Positions 1-9,672 are shown, numbered from the stretch's first letter. The stretch: 45,782 nucleotides of DNA from Treponema sp. (GCA_018385395.1 JAHBAD010000111.1:1-45782), one strand, 5' to 3'. Notes: a model not told the origin generated them from the sequence alone. Numbers and translations are program-made.

Positions 1-28
1 CTATATAATAGTAAATTTCCAAAGGAAT

Positions 29-56
29 TTGCAAATATCCAAATTAACAATACAAT
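29..56 (+). promoter_or_regulatory. Predicted promoter of the sensor diguanylate cyclase
   Basis: TTGCAA at 29-34 and TACAAT at 51-56 are 16 bases apart. The ATG at 65 follows the -10 box by 8 bases, so transcription would begin at or next to the start codon. The TTG at 29 could also be read as a start codon, but it would lie inside this -35 box. Confidence 0.5.
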
Positions 57-64
57 ATATATAT

Positions 65-1972
65 ATGGGTTTAAGAGATATTGCGGTTATCACACAATTT
101 ATTGATAACACTTACTGTTCAGACATTATTCAAGGAATAAAAAATTTTTACAGCGATAAAGACGTGCGTCTTTTTATTCTGGAAACACGTTCTCCATTTA
201 CAGATGCTTCAGACAATGAGTACCAGTTTTGGGCGTCAGCGCTTCTTGCCCAAAGCAAAAAAATTGAGGCAGTAATCCTGCTGTCTGCAACTTACTGTGT
301 CAATCTTTCAACAGAAAAAATTAAAGATCTTTTTGAGCCCCTGCTTCATGCACCCCTTATTTCCATTGCTATTGAACTGCCCATTAAAAATTCTTATCAC
401 ACAGTCGTGGATTGTTATTCGGGTTATTCAGAACTGATGAAGCATCTTATCCAGGAACATGGAGCAAAAAAAATCGGATTTGTGTCAGCCGAAAAAACTT
501 CGTCTCGCGAAGGTGCTGAACGACTTGATGCATATAAAAAAGCACTTACAGAAAACAATATGGAGTTTGATCCTTCCATTGTTATTCCTTCAAACTTCAC
601 CCAACGCGACACAATTATTTCTTTCCATGAACTTTTCAAAAAAAAGGAAGACGTTAAATTCGACGCGTTAATGTGTGCTAACGACTACACAGCCCTTGGA
701 GCAATTTACGCATTAAAAGAACTGGGAATAGATATTCCTGATGATATTGTGGTTACCGGTTTTGACGACTGCTCTACAGCTGAAGCCATGGGTGTTACTT
801 CCATAAACCAGCAGATTTTCCGTCAGGGATATGAAGCAGCAAATATTGCATGGAAAGTTATCAACGGAGAAACCGTAAATCATATTACAAAAATAGATGT
901 TAAGCCTGTTTTCAGACGTTCTTGTGGCTGTAATAACCTTATGTCTGCAGAACTTTCCAATAAACATTTTTCTATGGCCAAACAGTTTGTTGATGTTTCC
1001 CGGAACTATGGAACCCTTTATTCCCTTCTGGATAAAATGCAGGGCTACCATACTTTGAATGAACTTTACAACCTTCTGGATCGAATTCTGATTGAAGCGG
1101 ATATTACCGCTTTTGCAATTTGTCTTTACAAAACACCAATTTTCCAGTCAAAAGGCATGAAAATAAGACTTCCTGACTCTATTTCACTTTCAATGCATTA
1201 CAATAATCATAAGAATGTCCATATCCTGAGTGAAGATGTCTGTTTTGACCCTTATATCAGCATCCTCCCTCATGACTGCCTTGATGATGAACCTTCTGCT
1301 TACATAGTAAATCCTATTTTCTTTGCAGAAATGCAGTATGGATATCTGGTTTATCGTCCTGGTGGAAAAGATTTTAATCTGTACAGCCTTTACATGAAAA
1401 TTATTTCAAACTCTATCGCCCAGGCATACGAAATTACCAGAAAACTTGAAGAACAATCAAACCTGGAAAAAGCCAATAAAGAATTAAGTATTTCTTCCAG
1501 AACTGATGAGCTGACACAAGTTTACAATCGCCGTGGCTTCATGTTCCTGGGTAAAAAGACCATCGAACTTGCACAACAAATGGATACAGAAGGTCTTGTC
1601 ATTTTTGTTGATATGGACGGCCTTAAAATGATTAATGATAATTATGGCCACGAAAGCGGTGATAAAGCTATTATTGCCGAAGCACAGATTCTTTCAAAAT
1701 GTTTCCGTGGAACTGATGTTATAGGAAGAATTGGCGGGGATGAATTTGCAATTGTTGCGACAGGCATGAACGAAGAAATCCTGAAAGATATCCGGGTTCA
1801 AATTGAAAATGAATGCAGCGCATGGACAATTGAAAACAAATCTCCTTTCAGACTTTCCATGAGTATTGGTGCGGTTTCATTCACAAAAGAAAACTGCCTT
1901 CTTGAAAACCTTATTGCCCAGGCTGATATGAAGCAATACACAGAAAAAAAGAAAAAATATTCCTCAAGATAA
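65..1972 (+). CDS. Diguanylate cyclase with LacI-type sugar-binding sensor domain
   Basis: This predicted cytoplasmic enzyme should make cyclic di-GMP from two GTP under control of a bound ligand. Roughly the first 300 residues resemble the periplasmic-binding fold of LacI-family regulators, ending in the family-typical RRSCGC. A middle region (about 310-470) looks GAF-like, and a GGDEF domain fills the last 160 residues. The active-site GGDEF is at about residue 557 and is preceded, five residues upstream, by RGTD, an RxxD product-inhibition site. No signal peptide or membrane segment is visible, so the sensor probably binds an intracellular sugar. The ATG at 65 is chosen over the in-frame TTG at 29 because a promoter overlaps the TTG and the AAGGA before it is too close. 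The ligand is unknown. Confidence 0.88.
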   Translation: MGLRDIAVITQFIDNTYCSDIIQGIKNFYSDKDVRLFILETRSPFTDASDNEYQFWASALLAQSKKIEAVILLSATYCVNLSTEKIKDLFEPLLHAPLISIAIELPIKNSYHTVVDCYSGYSELMKHLIQEHGAKKIGFVSAEKTSSREGAERLDAYKKALTENNMEFDPSIVIPSNFTQRDTIISFHELFKKKEDVKFDALMCANDYTALGAIYALKELGIDIPDDIVVTGFDDCSTAEAMGVTSINQQIFRQGYEAANIAWKVINGETVNHITKIDVKPVFRRSCGCNNLMSAELSNKHFSMAKQFVDVSRNYGTLYSLLDKMQGYHTLNELYNLLDRILIEADITAFAICLYKTPIFQSKGMKIRLPDSISLSMHYNNHKNVHILSEDVCFDPYISILPHDCLDDEPSAYIVNPIFFAEMQYGYLVYRPGGKDFNLYSLYMKIISNSIAQAYEITRKLEEQSNLEKANKELSISSRTDELTQVYNRRGFMFLGKKTIELAQQMDTEGLVIFVDMDGLKMINDNYGHESGDKAIIAEAQILSKCFRGTDVIGRIGGDEFAIVATGMNEEILKDIRVQIENECSAWTIENKSPFRLSMSIGAVSFTKENCLLENLIAQADMKQYTEKKKKYSSR

Positions 1973-2015
1973 GGAAAAATGCAATGTTAGAATCTCTATT
2001 TTATCCAAATTATCA

Positions 2016-2043
2016 TTGCTAAATCTTTTTTCTATTATATAAT
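2016..2043 (+). promoter_or_regulatory. Predicted promoter of the chemoreceptor gene
   Basis: TTGCTA at 2016-2021 and TATAAT at 2038-2043 are 16 bases apart. The ATG at 2051 is 7 bases after the -10 box and no Shine-Dalgarno sequence precedes it, so the mRNA is predicted to be leaderless or nearly so. Confidence 0.6.
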
Positions 2044-2050
2044 TGATATC

Positions 2051-4156
2051 ATGAAGCAAACTATACGAAGAAGCATTTTTCTTGTCTCAGTTATTGTGGC
2101 TGTTCTTATTTTGAACCTGTTAAATCTTTATTGGGCAAAAAACTATAAAGAGGTAGGCATTACCAAAACTTCAAGTGATCTTGAAACTTTCAATATTGCA
2201 ATTGAAGCCAGCGCCTCAAAAAAATTCAGTGTAGCCGGTGAAATTTTGAAAGGTCTGGCAGGCAACAGATATATGCCTTTGGCTATGGATAATGAAGATG
2301 CTGAAGAAATAGTCCTTGATCTTTTTAAAACACAGCAGAATTCCACTCCAGACTTCCTTCTGATGTATTGTGGATATCCTAACGGTAAGTTGATTTTAAA
2401 TGACAATCCTCTTCCACCTGATTTTGACTGTACATCCCGCAGCTGGTACATCAACGCTTTTACTTCAAACGATGCAGTTCAATACTGTCATCCATATATT
2501 GATGCAATCACCGGGAACATTGTCATGACTGCAACTGCCCCAGTTCTGGTTTACGGACAGAAAAAGGGTATCCTTGGAATAGATCTTTCCATTGAAAGCC
2601 TTTCTGAATTAATGAGTTACGACAATGGCTATGAAACTCTTCAGCATTTTGTTGTTGATGCTGAGACGAATGAAATCATCATTGCAACAAACAAAGACCT
2701 GATTGGCCAGCAATTCACTCAAGTTATTACAGACCGCAACCGCAATTCCTGTAAAATCAACGGCATAGATAACCTTATGACCTCCCGAATTAACGCTCAG
2801 ACAAACTGGATGGTTATATCTTGTGTTTCAAGGGCAGAAATCGAAAAACCAATTATTAAACGTACTATCAATATGTTCCTTATGGGAACAATTTTCTTTA
2901 TTCTTGTTTTTGCCCTTACAAGTTTCATTCTTGGAACAAGTCTTGCAAAACCTATCATTAAAACCGTTAGCTTCACAAAACATCTTTCAGAAGGTGAAGG
3001 TGATCTGACTATCCGCATTCATACACACGCAAAAAACGAAGTTGGAGACCTTGTCCATTATTTCAATCAATTTGTTGAATCTCAAAGAATCATGATTTCA
3101 GATTTGAAGAAATCTGAAAACGATTTGAACTTGATTGGTCAGGAACTTCATTCAAGTGCCCAGGAAAGCGCAAGTTCTATTGCTCAGATTATGGCAAATA
3201 TCGAAGGAGTCCGCCGCCAGACTGAATCTCAGTCACATACTTTTGAACAGGTAATCAATCTTATAAATGAAAGTATTTTGAAAATTCATGAACTGGATTC
3301 CCTTATTACTCAGGAAGCAGACAGTATTTCTGATTCTTCCTGTGCCATTGAAGAAATGGTTGGAAACATTAATTCTGTTACTGATAATGTGGAAAAAATG
3401 GCACATGAATTCGGGGAACTTGAAAAAGTTTCAGGCGAAGGTCTTGCCCGTCAGAATGAAGTAAATGAAAAAATCAACAGGATGGTTGAACAGTCAAAAA
3501 TCCTGCTTGATGCTAACAATACGATTGCAAATGTTGCAGAACAGACAAACCTGCTGGCCATGAATGCTGCTATCGAGGCAGCTCACGCCGGCGAAGCGGG
3601 AAAAGGATTCTCGGTTGTTGCTGACGAAATCCGTAAACTTGCCGAAAACACTTCAGATCAGTCTGCTGCAATCGGACAGGAACTTCAGCGCATTTCTGCA
3701 ACAATCGAAGCCGTAGTTGATTCTTCTGATAAATCAAGAGTTGCATTCGATAACGTTCAGGCAAGAATCGGAAAAACAAATGAAATCGTTCGCATTATTT
3801 CCAATGCAATGGATGAACAGGCAAGTGCTTCTAAGCAGGTTCTCGAAAGTCTTCAGACAATTACTGCAAACTCGAACATTGTAAAACTAACAGCTTCAAA
3901 CCTGGAACAGGACTCTGTTCATATTCAGTCTTCTATGGCTGAATTGAATCAGGTAGTTTCTACGGTTAACGGAAGTATGGATGAAATGGCAATCGGAGCA
4001 AAAGAAATCAACAGTTCTGCACAGCACATTTCGGATATGGCTAACAAAACTCAGGACAACATCAATACTCTTAATGCTCTGGTTGGCAGATTCATTACAG
4101 AAAAAAATGAAACATCAGATGAACCAGTTTCTCAGGAAGAAATACAACCTGAATAA
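2051..4156 (+). CDS. Methyl-accepting chemotaxis protein with dCache sensor
   Basis: This is a transmembrane chemoreceptor that should signal to CheA/CheW. A first membrane helix (about residues 8-28) is followed by a large extracytoplasmic region (about 40-270) of dCache type, with the SRSWYINAF and DAITGNIVMTATAPV stretches typical of that fold. A second helix lies near 273-295, then a HAMP domain (about 296-350) and a long coiled-coil signalling domain. The conserved hairpin tip is present (EQTNLLAMNAAIEAAHAGE at about 500). The C-terminus is acidic and lacks a CheR-binding NWETF-type pentapeptide. The gene stands alone between the cyclase and the alpha-galactosidase. dCache receptors usually bind amino acids or small carboxylates, but the ligand cannot be read from the sequence. 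Confidence 0.93.
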   Translation: MKQTIRRSIFLVSVIVAVLILNLLNLYWAKNYKEVGITKTSSDLETFNIAIEASASKKFSVAGEILKGLAGNRYMPLAMDNEDAEEIVLDLFKTQQNSTPDFLLMYCGYPNGKLILNDNPLPPDFDCTSRSWYINAFTSNDAVQYCHPYIDAITGNIVMTATAPVLVYGQKKGILGIDLSIESLSELMSYDNGYETLQHFVVDAETNEIIIATNKDLIGQQFTQVITDRNRNSCKINGIDNLMTSRINAQTNWMVISCVSRAEIEKPIIKRTINMFLMGTIFFILVFALTSFILGTSLAKPIIKTVSFTKHLSEGEGDLTIRIHTHAKNEVGDLVHYFNQFVESQRIMISDLKKSENDLNLIGQELHSSAQESASSIAQIMANIEGVRRQTESQSHTFEQVINLINESILKIHELDSLITQEADSISDSSCAIEEMVGNINSVTDNVEKMAHEFGELEKVSGEGLARQNEVNEKINRMVEQSKILLDANNTIANVAEQTNLLAMNAAIEAAHAGEAGKGFSVVADEIRKLAENTSDQSAAIGQELQRISATIEAVVDSSDKSRVAFDNVQARIGKTNEIVRIISNAMDEQASASKQVLESLQTITANSNIVKLTASNLEQDSVHIQSSMAELNQVVSTVNGSMDEMAIGAKEINSSAQHISDMANKTQDNINTLNALVGRFITEKNETSDEPVSQEEIQPE

Positions 4157-4205
4157 CTTTCAGATGCATAATTAATGAACTAACAGACTGGAAAAAAATC
4201 AGTTG

Positions 4206-4251
4206 AAAAAACCGGCGAGACAACTTAAAGTTATCTTGTCGGTTTTTTTTT
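4206..4251 (+). terminator. Rho-independent terminator after the chemoreceptor
   Basis: ACCGGCGAGACAAC at 4211-4224 can pair, with a few G-U pairs, with GTTATCTTGTCGGT at 4230-4243, followed by a run of T. It ends just before the Shine-Dalgarno of the next gene. Confidence 0.75.
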
Positions 4252-4267
4252 CGACAGGAGATTTCAT

Positions 4268-5671
4268 ATGTACAACAAAAATAATGTGGCACCTTTTCCA
4301 CCTATGGGCTGGAACAGTTATGACTATTACAACACAATGGTCAATGAAGAACAGGTTCGTTCAAATGCCGACTATATGGCAAAAAACCTGAAACAGCACG
4401 GATGGGAATATATTGTAATTGATATTCAGTGGTCTGACCCTGATGCCGGAAAACGCAACGACGAATGGATTCAGTACATTCCTTTCAGTCAGTTCTGCCT
4501 GGACGAATATTCACGCCAGATTCCGGCTCCAAACCGTTTTCCTTCATCAGCAAATGGAGCAGGCTTTAAACCTCTTGCAGATTACATCCATTCTTTAGGA
4601 CTTAAATTCGGAATCCACATTATGCGCGGTATTCCACGTTATGCCTGCCACAATCATCTGCCAATCAAAACTCATGACGGCGCAAAAGTAACTGCCGACA
4701 TGATTGCAAATCCCTATTCTTCAAGCAGATGGAATCCTGACATGTACGGAGTTGATCCAAACAAAAAATATGCACAGGATTACTGGGATTCTGTTTTTGA
4801 ACTTTATGCAGAATGGGGCGTTGATTTTGTAAAAGTTGATGATATCTGTAACACAAACATGTATCCTGCAAATCCTTACTCTGCAGAAAAAGAGGTTGAA
4901 ATGATTGCCCGTGCCATTGAAGCTAGCGGACGCAACATGGTGCTTTCATTAAGCCCTGGACCTGCAGTTATTGAAAAATCATGGCACTACAAAAAATACG
5001 CAAATATGTGGCGCATTACAGATGATTTCTGGGACGACTGGAAACTTCTTAAGGCTATGTTTGAACGCTGCGAAGTATGGCAGAACCACACCGGCCATGG
5101 AAACTGGCCTGACTGCGACATGCTCCCTATGGGCAAACTTGGCTACGGCTGGGGACATGGAGCCTGGGATTGTAAATTCACGCTTGAAGAAACCCGCACT
5201 ATGATTTCTTTGTGGAGCATTTTCCGTTCTCCTCTCATGATTGGAACAGACCTGCCACAGATCAATGCCGATAACCTGAACCTTATTACAAATGACGAAA
5301 TCCTGGCTATGGAAAAGAACGGCGCACAGGCAGAACTTGTTTGCCGCGATAACAATGAAATTGTCTGGAAAGCAAAATGCAAAGATGAAGGCTACTATGT
5401 TGCCCAGTTCAACGTTAGTGATGAAGAACGCGAAATCTGTACGCCTGTAAAGGAGATTTTCGGATGTGATAAATGTGTTGCAAAAAGCGTCAGAGACCTG
5501 TGGAATCACTGCGATTGTACAGACAAAGCGCTGAAAAACGGCGTTTCTACTGCCTTTTCAACAACAACTACCCGTTCGGCTGAACCGGCAAGCTCGGTCA
5601 CTGAAACCGTACCGGTTATAAGCTCCACAAAAATCCAGGGACATTCCTGTGTGGTTTATCTGGTAAAATAA
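4268..5671 (+). CDS. Alpha-galactosidase, glycoside hydrolase family 27
   Basis: Predicted to release terminal alpha-linked galactose from oligosaccharides such as raffinose or galactomannan fragments. The N-terminal PPMGWNSYDYY motif, the (beta/alpha)8-barrel pattern, the nucleophile segment DFVKVDD (near residue 190) and the acid/base segment RITDDFWDDW (near 250) match GH27, as does GHGNWPDCDMLP. At 467 residues it has normal length for a bacterial member with a short C-terminal beta domain. No signal peptide is present, so it should act on imported oligosaccharides. AGGAG at 4257-4261 fixes the ATG at 4268. The Ser/Thr-rich stretch near residues 425-450 is a little unusual. Some GH27 enzymes act on N-acetylgalactosamine instead, and this cannot be excluded. 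Confidence 0.9.
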   Translation: MYNKNNVAPFPPMGWNSYDYYNTMVNEEQVRSNADYMAKNLKQHGWEYIVIDIQWSDPDAGKRNDEWIQYIPFSQFCLDEYSRQIPAPNRFPSSANGAGFKPLADYIHSLGLKFGIHIMRGIPRYACHNHLPIKTHDGAKVTADMIANPYSSSRWNPDMYGVDPNKKYAQDYWDSVFELYAEWGVDFVKVDDICNTNMYPANPYSAEKEVEMIARAIEASGRNMVLSLSPGPAVIEKSWHYKKYANMWRITDDFWDDWKLLKAMFERCEVWQNHTGHGNWPDCDMLPMGKLGYGWGHGAWDCKFTLEETRTMISLWSIFRSPLMIGTDLPQINADNLNLITNDEILAMEKNGAQAELVCRDNNEIVWKAKCKDEGYYVAQFNVSDEEREICTPVKEIFGCDKCVAKSVRDLWNHCDCTDKALKNGVSTAFSTTTTRSAEPASSVTETVPVISSTKIQGHSCVVYLVK

Positions 5672-5689
5672 GAAAGATAATTAATTTTT

Positions 5690-5724
5690 AAGGAGAACTT
5701 CGGAAGAGGTTCTCCTTTTTGTTT
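5690..5724 (+). terminator. Rho-independent terminator after the alpha-galactosidase
   Basis: AAGGAGAAC at 5690-5698 pairs perfectly with GTTCTCCTT at 5709-5717, followed by a T-rich tract. Confidence 0.88.
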
Positions 5725-5750
5725 TACAAAAAACACTTTATAATTTTATT

Positions 5751-7154
5751 ATGTCAGAAAAGGAATCCAGAGAAGCAAAACAATTTAATAAAATGATCAA
5801 TAAACCGGTGTGGAAACTCATTTCCACGCTGGCCGTTCCAACAATTATTTCAATGCTTATTACCGGCATTTACAACATGGCCGACACCTACTTTGTTTCA
5901 AAGCTTGGTACAGAAGCCAGTGCCGCTGTAGGCATTATGTTCCCGGTTATGAGCATTATTCAGGCCTGCGGGTTTACACTTGGTATGGGAAGTTCTAGCC
6001 TGATTTCCCGCAGGCTGGGCGAACGCAAAGAAAAGGAAGCAAGCGTTATTGCCTCAACAGCCTTCTTTACTGCTATTTTAGTGGGGCTTTGTATTGCACT
6101 TGTCTGTACAATTTTCTCATCCGGCATAATGCGCATAGTTGGAGCTTCGGAAACAATCCTTCCATTTGCCGTACAGTACGGTTCAGTTATTTTCCTTGGT
6201 GCGCCTTTTATGTGTGCAAGTTTCGTTTTGAACAATGTTCTGCGATCGGAAGGAAAAGCAAACTTCAGCATGATAGCCTTAACATTCGGCGGCATCCTGA
6301 ACATCTTCCTGGATCCTCTTTTTATTTTCACTTTCGGCCTTGGAATCCGCGGGGCTGCCATTGCAACTGTAATCTGCCAGATTATAAGTTTCTGCATTCT
6401 GCTTTCATTCTTTGTTTTCAAAAAAGCAATCTGTTCTTTGCGTTTAAGCCTTGCCTGCCGCAGCGTGAAAAACCTTTCAGGCGGCGAAGGGCCTGACGAA
6501 TCTTCTGCTTTATGTGGTGCCATTTTGTGGACAATTGTATGTACAGGCTTCCCATCTTTGTGCCGCCAGGGGCTTTCAAGCTTTGCAACAATCCTTCTGA
6601 ACCGCGCCGCCGGTACTTACGGAAATGACGCCGCTATTGCGGGCATGGCTATTGTAACCCGCGTCGTTATGCTTATCGCTTCTGTAATGATTGGTATCGG
6701 GCAGGGCTTCAGTCCTGTCTGCGGATACAACTACGGAGCTAAACGCTACGACCGCGTAAAAAAAGCTTTTGCTTTCACTGTTGTGTCCAGCTTTATTATG
6801 CTTGGAATTTTCTCAGGTTTTATTGCCCTTTTTGCAAAAGAAATTGTTCAGGGAATCAGAAACGATCCTGATGTTGTAAGAGTTGGAACTACTGCCCTGC
6901 GTTATCAGCTTTGTCTTATGCCGTTCCACTCAATCATCATCACAACAAACATGCTCATGCAGAGTACAGGTCACGTAAAGGCTGCAACATTCCTTTCATG
7001 TAACCGTCAGGGAGTTTTCTTTATTCCGGTAATCCTGCTTCTGCCACCTCTTATCGGAATCTTAGGGGTTGAACTGACTCAGACAATTGCAGATGCCTTA
7101 AGTACACTGGCCGCAATTCCTTACATCTTCTGGTTTTTTAAGAAACTTAAATAG
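5751..7154 (+). CDS. MATE family multidrug efflux transporter
   Basis: A 467-residue inner-membrane protein with about 12 hydrophobic helices in two homologous halves, expected to export cationic drugs or metabolites using a Na+ or H+ gradient. The start (KPVWKLISTLAVPTIISML, ITGIYNMADTYFVSKLG) is typical of the DinF/NorM-like MATE families. There is no Shine-Dalgarno; TATAAT at 5739-5744 lies 6 bases before the ATG, so a leaderless transcript is likely. A short charged insert near residues 235-250 (VKNLSGGEGPDES) sits in a cytoplasmic loop. The gene stands alone. Its substrate cannot be predicted. A second, distant MATE gene lies at 16821. Confidence 0.9.
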   Translation: MSEKESREAKQFNKMINKPVWKLISTLAVPTIISMLITGIYNMADTYFVSKLGTEASAAVGIMFPVMSIIQACGFTLGMGSSSLISRRLGERKEKEASVIASTAFFTAILVGLCIALVCTIFSSGIMRIVGASETILPFAVQYGSVIFLGAPFMCASFVLNNVLRSEGKANFSMIALTFGGILNIFLDPLFIFTFGLGIRGAAIATVICQIISFCILLSFFVFKKAICSLRLSLACRSVKNLSGGEGPDESSALCGAILWTIVCTGFPSLCRQGLSSFATILLNRAAGTYGNDAAIAGMAIVTRVVMLIASVMIGIGQGFSPVCGYNYGAKRYDRVKKAFAFTVVSSFIMLGIFSGFIALFAKEIVQGIRNDPDVVRVGTTALRYQLCLMPFHSIIITTNMLMQSTGHVKAATFLSCNRQGVFFIPVILLLPPLIGILGVELTQTIADALSTLAAIPYIFWFFKKLK

Positions 7155-7157
7155 AAA

Positions 7158-7859
7158 TTATTTTAATCCCTGAAGAACTGATATATTCCGGGTTTTTCCG
7201 TGTTTATCTGGAATATTATCAAACTGGTAAATTTTATTTCCTGAAGAAAGATAATTTGCCAGTTCTTCAGAAAGGTTTTCACCAACATAAAGACTGTTAC
7301 GGGAAAAGAGCTTGGCATCTAAAATTTCTGCTTCAGAGTTATCTTCAAGAAATTTCTTTTCAAGTGCTGCCTGCCCATAACTTAATATTCTTGCAGCTTC
7401 ATTCATCCCTTCGCCGATATAATTTTTATGTTTTGCTAAATCTAAAAATGGCACACATTCACCAAACAATGCCGAAGCTCTTAAAGCCCATGGATTCGGA
7501 TCATCTTTTCCTATGTATTGAAACCCGCGGATCAAAGCGACAAGAAAATCTAAGGCCCTTTTAGGATCACATTCATCAGCTACAATATAACAACCGTCAC
7601 CTGTTGGAATGAACTGATTAATTCTGATTCGATTTTTAAAATTGAAAAAATTTGAAAGAACATTTTTTATTACATAATGCTCGAAACAATAAATTTTATA
7701 CACCTGTTCCTTTGTTGTTTCTTTTGAAAATCCGACAATATCAATTAAAATGACAAGCTTATTTTCTGCCGGAATTTCTGTTGTAATAGACATAGGAGGA
7801 AGAATTTCATCTTTGTGGGCTGCTTCAAAATTAGCCCATATTTTTTCAAAATCTAACAT
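7158..7859 (-). CDS. Class III nucleotidyl cyclase-like protein
   Basis: A 233-residue soluble protein with a cyclase homology domain. LVILIDIVGFS (near residue 32) supplies the first metal Asp, PTGDGCYIV the second, and IGEGMNEAARILSYG carries the transition-state Asn and Arg in the expected order. The lysine that normally sits just before the second GD motif and recognises the base is not seen (IPTGDG), so the nucleotide, or activity itself, is uncertain. It lies 21 bases downstream of the HD-GYP gene on the same strand and may be cotranscribed. TATATT at 7866-7871 (minus strand) ends 6 bases before the ATG, so it may also have its own start. It may be a cAMP/cGMP cyclase or a non-catalytic relative. 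Confidence 0.65.
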   Translation of the reverse strand: MLDFEKIWANFEAAHKDEILPPMSITTEIPAENKLVILIDIVGFSKETTKEQVYKIYCFEHYVIKNVLSNFFNFKNRIRINQFIPTGDGCYIVADECDPKRALDFLVALIRGFQYIGKDDPNPWALRASALFGECVPFLDLAKHKNYIGEGMNEAARILSYGQAALEKKFLEDNSEAEILDAKLFSRNSLYVGENLSEELANYLSSGNKIYQFDNIPDKHGKTRNISVLQGLK

Positions 7860-7880
7860 ATTATTAATATAACACTTTTT

Positions 7881-9575
7881 CTAATCTTTATAACTCCGAT
7901 ACAGTTCTTCAAACTTTGGTCTGCAAATAAGAAACTCTGCTGCAAGCTCAGGATCAAAATGCTCTCCTGCATCTTCTTTGATAATCTTAAATGCGTCATC
8001 AAAACTCATGGAATCTTTATAAACTCGTTTACTTACCAGTGCATCAAAAACATCAGCCAAAGCCATAATACGTGCCTCAAAAGGAATATTTTCCCCGCTG
8101 ATCTGATCAGGATATCCTAATCCATTCCATTTTTCATGGTGATAATGAGCAACGTTTTCTGCAATTTCCTTGAAAGTTCTATCTTCAGAATGTGTCAGAA
8201 TTTTCTTTACAATTGCGGCCCCTTTTTCTGAATGTTTTTTCATTTCTTCATATTCGTCCGGTTCAAAGCGTCCAGGCTTATTAAGAATTTTGTCGGGAAT
8301 TGCAATTTTGCCAAAATCATGAAGATATGCTGCACGGACTGTATCGCGAAAACGCTCATCTGAGAAACGTTCTGTAAACTTTCCTGTTTTCATAAGGTGA
8401 TTTACAAAAATTTTTACTACATCACTGGTACGCTGAATATGACCGCCTGTATTTGAATCGCGGTTTTCAACGGTAATAGCCATACTTCGGATAATGTCAT
8501 TCAGAATGCGGCGCATTTTCTTTGTTTTTTCGTAAACGATTTTTTCCAGATTATCATTTATAGCTTTCATTTCAAGATGATGTTTCTGATCTTCTGTATC
8601 ATCTCGGATAAAAATACAGTGAATCACTTTTGAAGAATTTTCTTTTTTCATCGAATATTCAATCTGAAAAAATTGATCACCACGGTGAATCAGAATAGAT
8701 TTTACTTCTGATCCTTCAAAAACCCATTTATGAATCTGATTCAATAAATCACTTTTTTCTGGATCAAATCCCACATCAATTTTCAATTCCTGAATTTCCG
8801 GAAACCAGTTACGTGCGTCATCGTCAGCCCCAAGGAACCTTCCCTTTGTATCAAAACAAACGATGCCGCTTATTGCTGTTTCAACAAGAACGTCCGAGGA
8901 AATTAATCCAACATCATACATACTGATTCTGATCAGAAGAAAAACTACAATGGTCTGGCTTATATCATAAGCGATAGGAATAAGCGGGATTCCCCACCCT
9001 GAAAGTTTTTCTACCAGATAAGTAGTCAGGGTAAGTGTCATAGTGACCATAAGAAGGATAGAGTTCTTATATGAAACTGCTTTTCCGTTAAAGAATGATT
9101 TTATGATTATGAAATAGCCGCCTGTCATTGTAACAAGCATATACAGCGGATAAAGAATATGAAGGGGACCATATTCTTTCTTGAGCATGTAAACTCCGAA
9201 GTTATGTACAATTGTTACACTTTTATAATACACATCAAACTTTCCAACACTTGAAACAAAGAAGAAAAGAATTCCTCCATAAATAATCAGCAGAGTCTGA
9301 AACCAGATGGGAATTTTTGTTTTACACAAATCGGCAATACACATAAAAAGAAAAAAGGATGAAAAACTTCCACCAAGATATACCGTTTGATTTGCGTACA
9401 ACCCCATTTTTAAAGTGTCCGCATCAGACATCTGCATATAACCGAAATTCGTTATGAGGATTGAAGCAAAAAGTAAAATATAATATGAAGATATCCTGTT
9501 TCTAAAAACTGAAACCAGAATAAAAAGATATACAAAGGAAAGGATAAACGAAAAGGTGTAAATACTATTTAGCAT
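7881..9575 (-). CDS. Seven-TM, PAS and HD-GYP domain c-di-GMP phosphodiesterase
   Basis: A membrane-anchored signalling protein predicted to hydrolyse cyclic di-GMP. About 210 N-terminal residues form seven hydrophobic helices like the 7TM sensor of some histidine kinases. A PAS-like segment follows (about 220-330, with ISGIVCFDTKGRFLGAD), then a short coiled coil and an HD-GYP domain. The metal site HDFGKIAIPD lies near residue 418 and HHEKWNGLGYP near 480, the latter being the GYP signature. The frame can be extended to an ATG at 9593, but 9575 is preferred: TTGCAA and TATACT spaced 17 bases lie directly upstream on this strand and the upstream ATG falls inside that promoter. With the GGDEF protein at 65 it gives the locus both sides of c-di-GMP turnover. 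Confidence 0.9.
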   Translation of the reverse strand: MLNSIYTFSFILSFVYLFILVSVFRNRISSYYILLFASILITNFGYMQMSDADTLKMGLYANQTVYLGGSFSSFFLFMCIADLCKTKIPIWFQTLLIIYGGILFFFVSSVGKFDVYYKSVTIVHNFGVYMLKKEYGPLHILYPLYMLVTMTGGYFIIIKSFFNGKAVSYKNSILLMVTMTLTLTTYLVEKLSGWGIPLIPIAYDISQTIVVFLLIRISMYDVGLISSDVLVETAISGIVCFDTKGRFLGADDDARNWFPEIQELKIDVGFDPEKSDLLNQIHKWVFEGSEVKSILIHRGDQFFQIEYSMKKENSSKVIHCIFIRDDTEDQKHHLEMKAINDNLEKIVYEKTKKMRRILNDIIRSMAITVENRDSNTGGHIQRTSDVVKIFVNHLMKTGKFTERFSDERFRDTVRAAYLHDFGKIAIPDKILNKPGRFEPDEYEEMKKHSEKGAAIVKKILTHSEDRTFKEIAENVAHYHHEKWNGLGYPDQISGENIPFEARIMALADVFDALVSKRVYKDSMSFDDAFKIIKEDAGEHFDPELAAEFLICRPKFEELYRSYKD

Positions 9576-9581
9576 ACAATA

Positions 9582-9610
9582 AGTATATGCCATAGCAATG
9601 AATATTGCAA
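9582..9610 (-). promoter_or_regulatory. Predicted promoter of the HD-GYP gene
   Basis: On the minus strand TTGCAA (9610-9605), a 17-base spacer and TATACT (9587-9582) precede the ATG at 9575 by 6 bases. No Shine-Dalgarno is present, so a leaderless mRNA is predicted. Confidence 0.6.
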
Positions 9611-9635
9611 AACTACGGTTGTATTATGGTAAAAA

Positions 9636-9664
9636 TTGAATAAAACGCTGCAAAAGAATATACT
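9636..9664 (+). promoter_or_regulatory. Predicted promoter of aspS
   Basis: TTGAAT at 9636-9641, a 17-base spacer and TATACT at 9659-9664. The ATG at 9673 is 8 bases after the -10 box with no Shine-Dalgarno, again predicting a leaderless transcript. It is divergent from the HD-GYP promoter. Confidence 0.65.
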
Positions 9665-9672
9665 TCTTTACT

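Noticed and set aside
5960-6523. A 187-codon minus-strand frame inside the first MATE gene
   Set aside because: Shadow frame opposite a clear transporter; Lys/Arg/Pro-rich composition typical of antisense.
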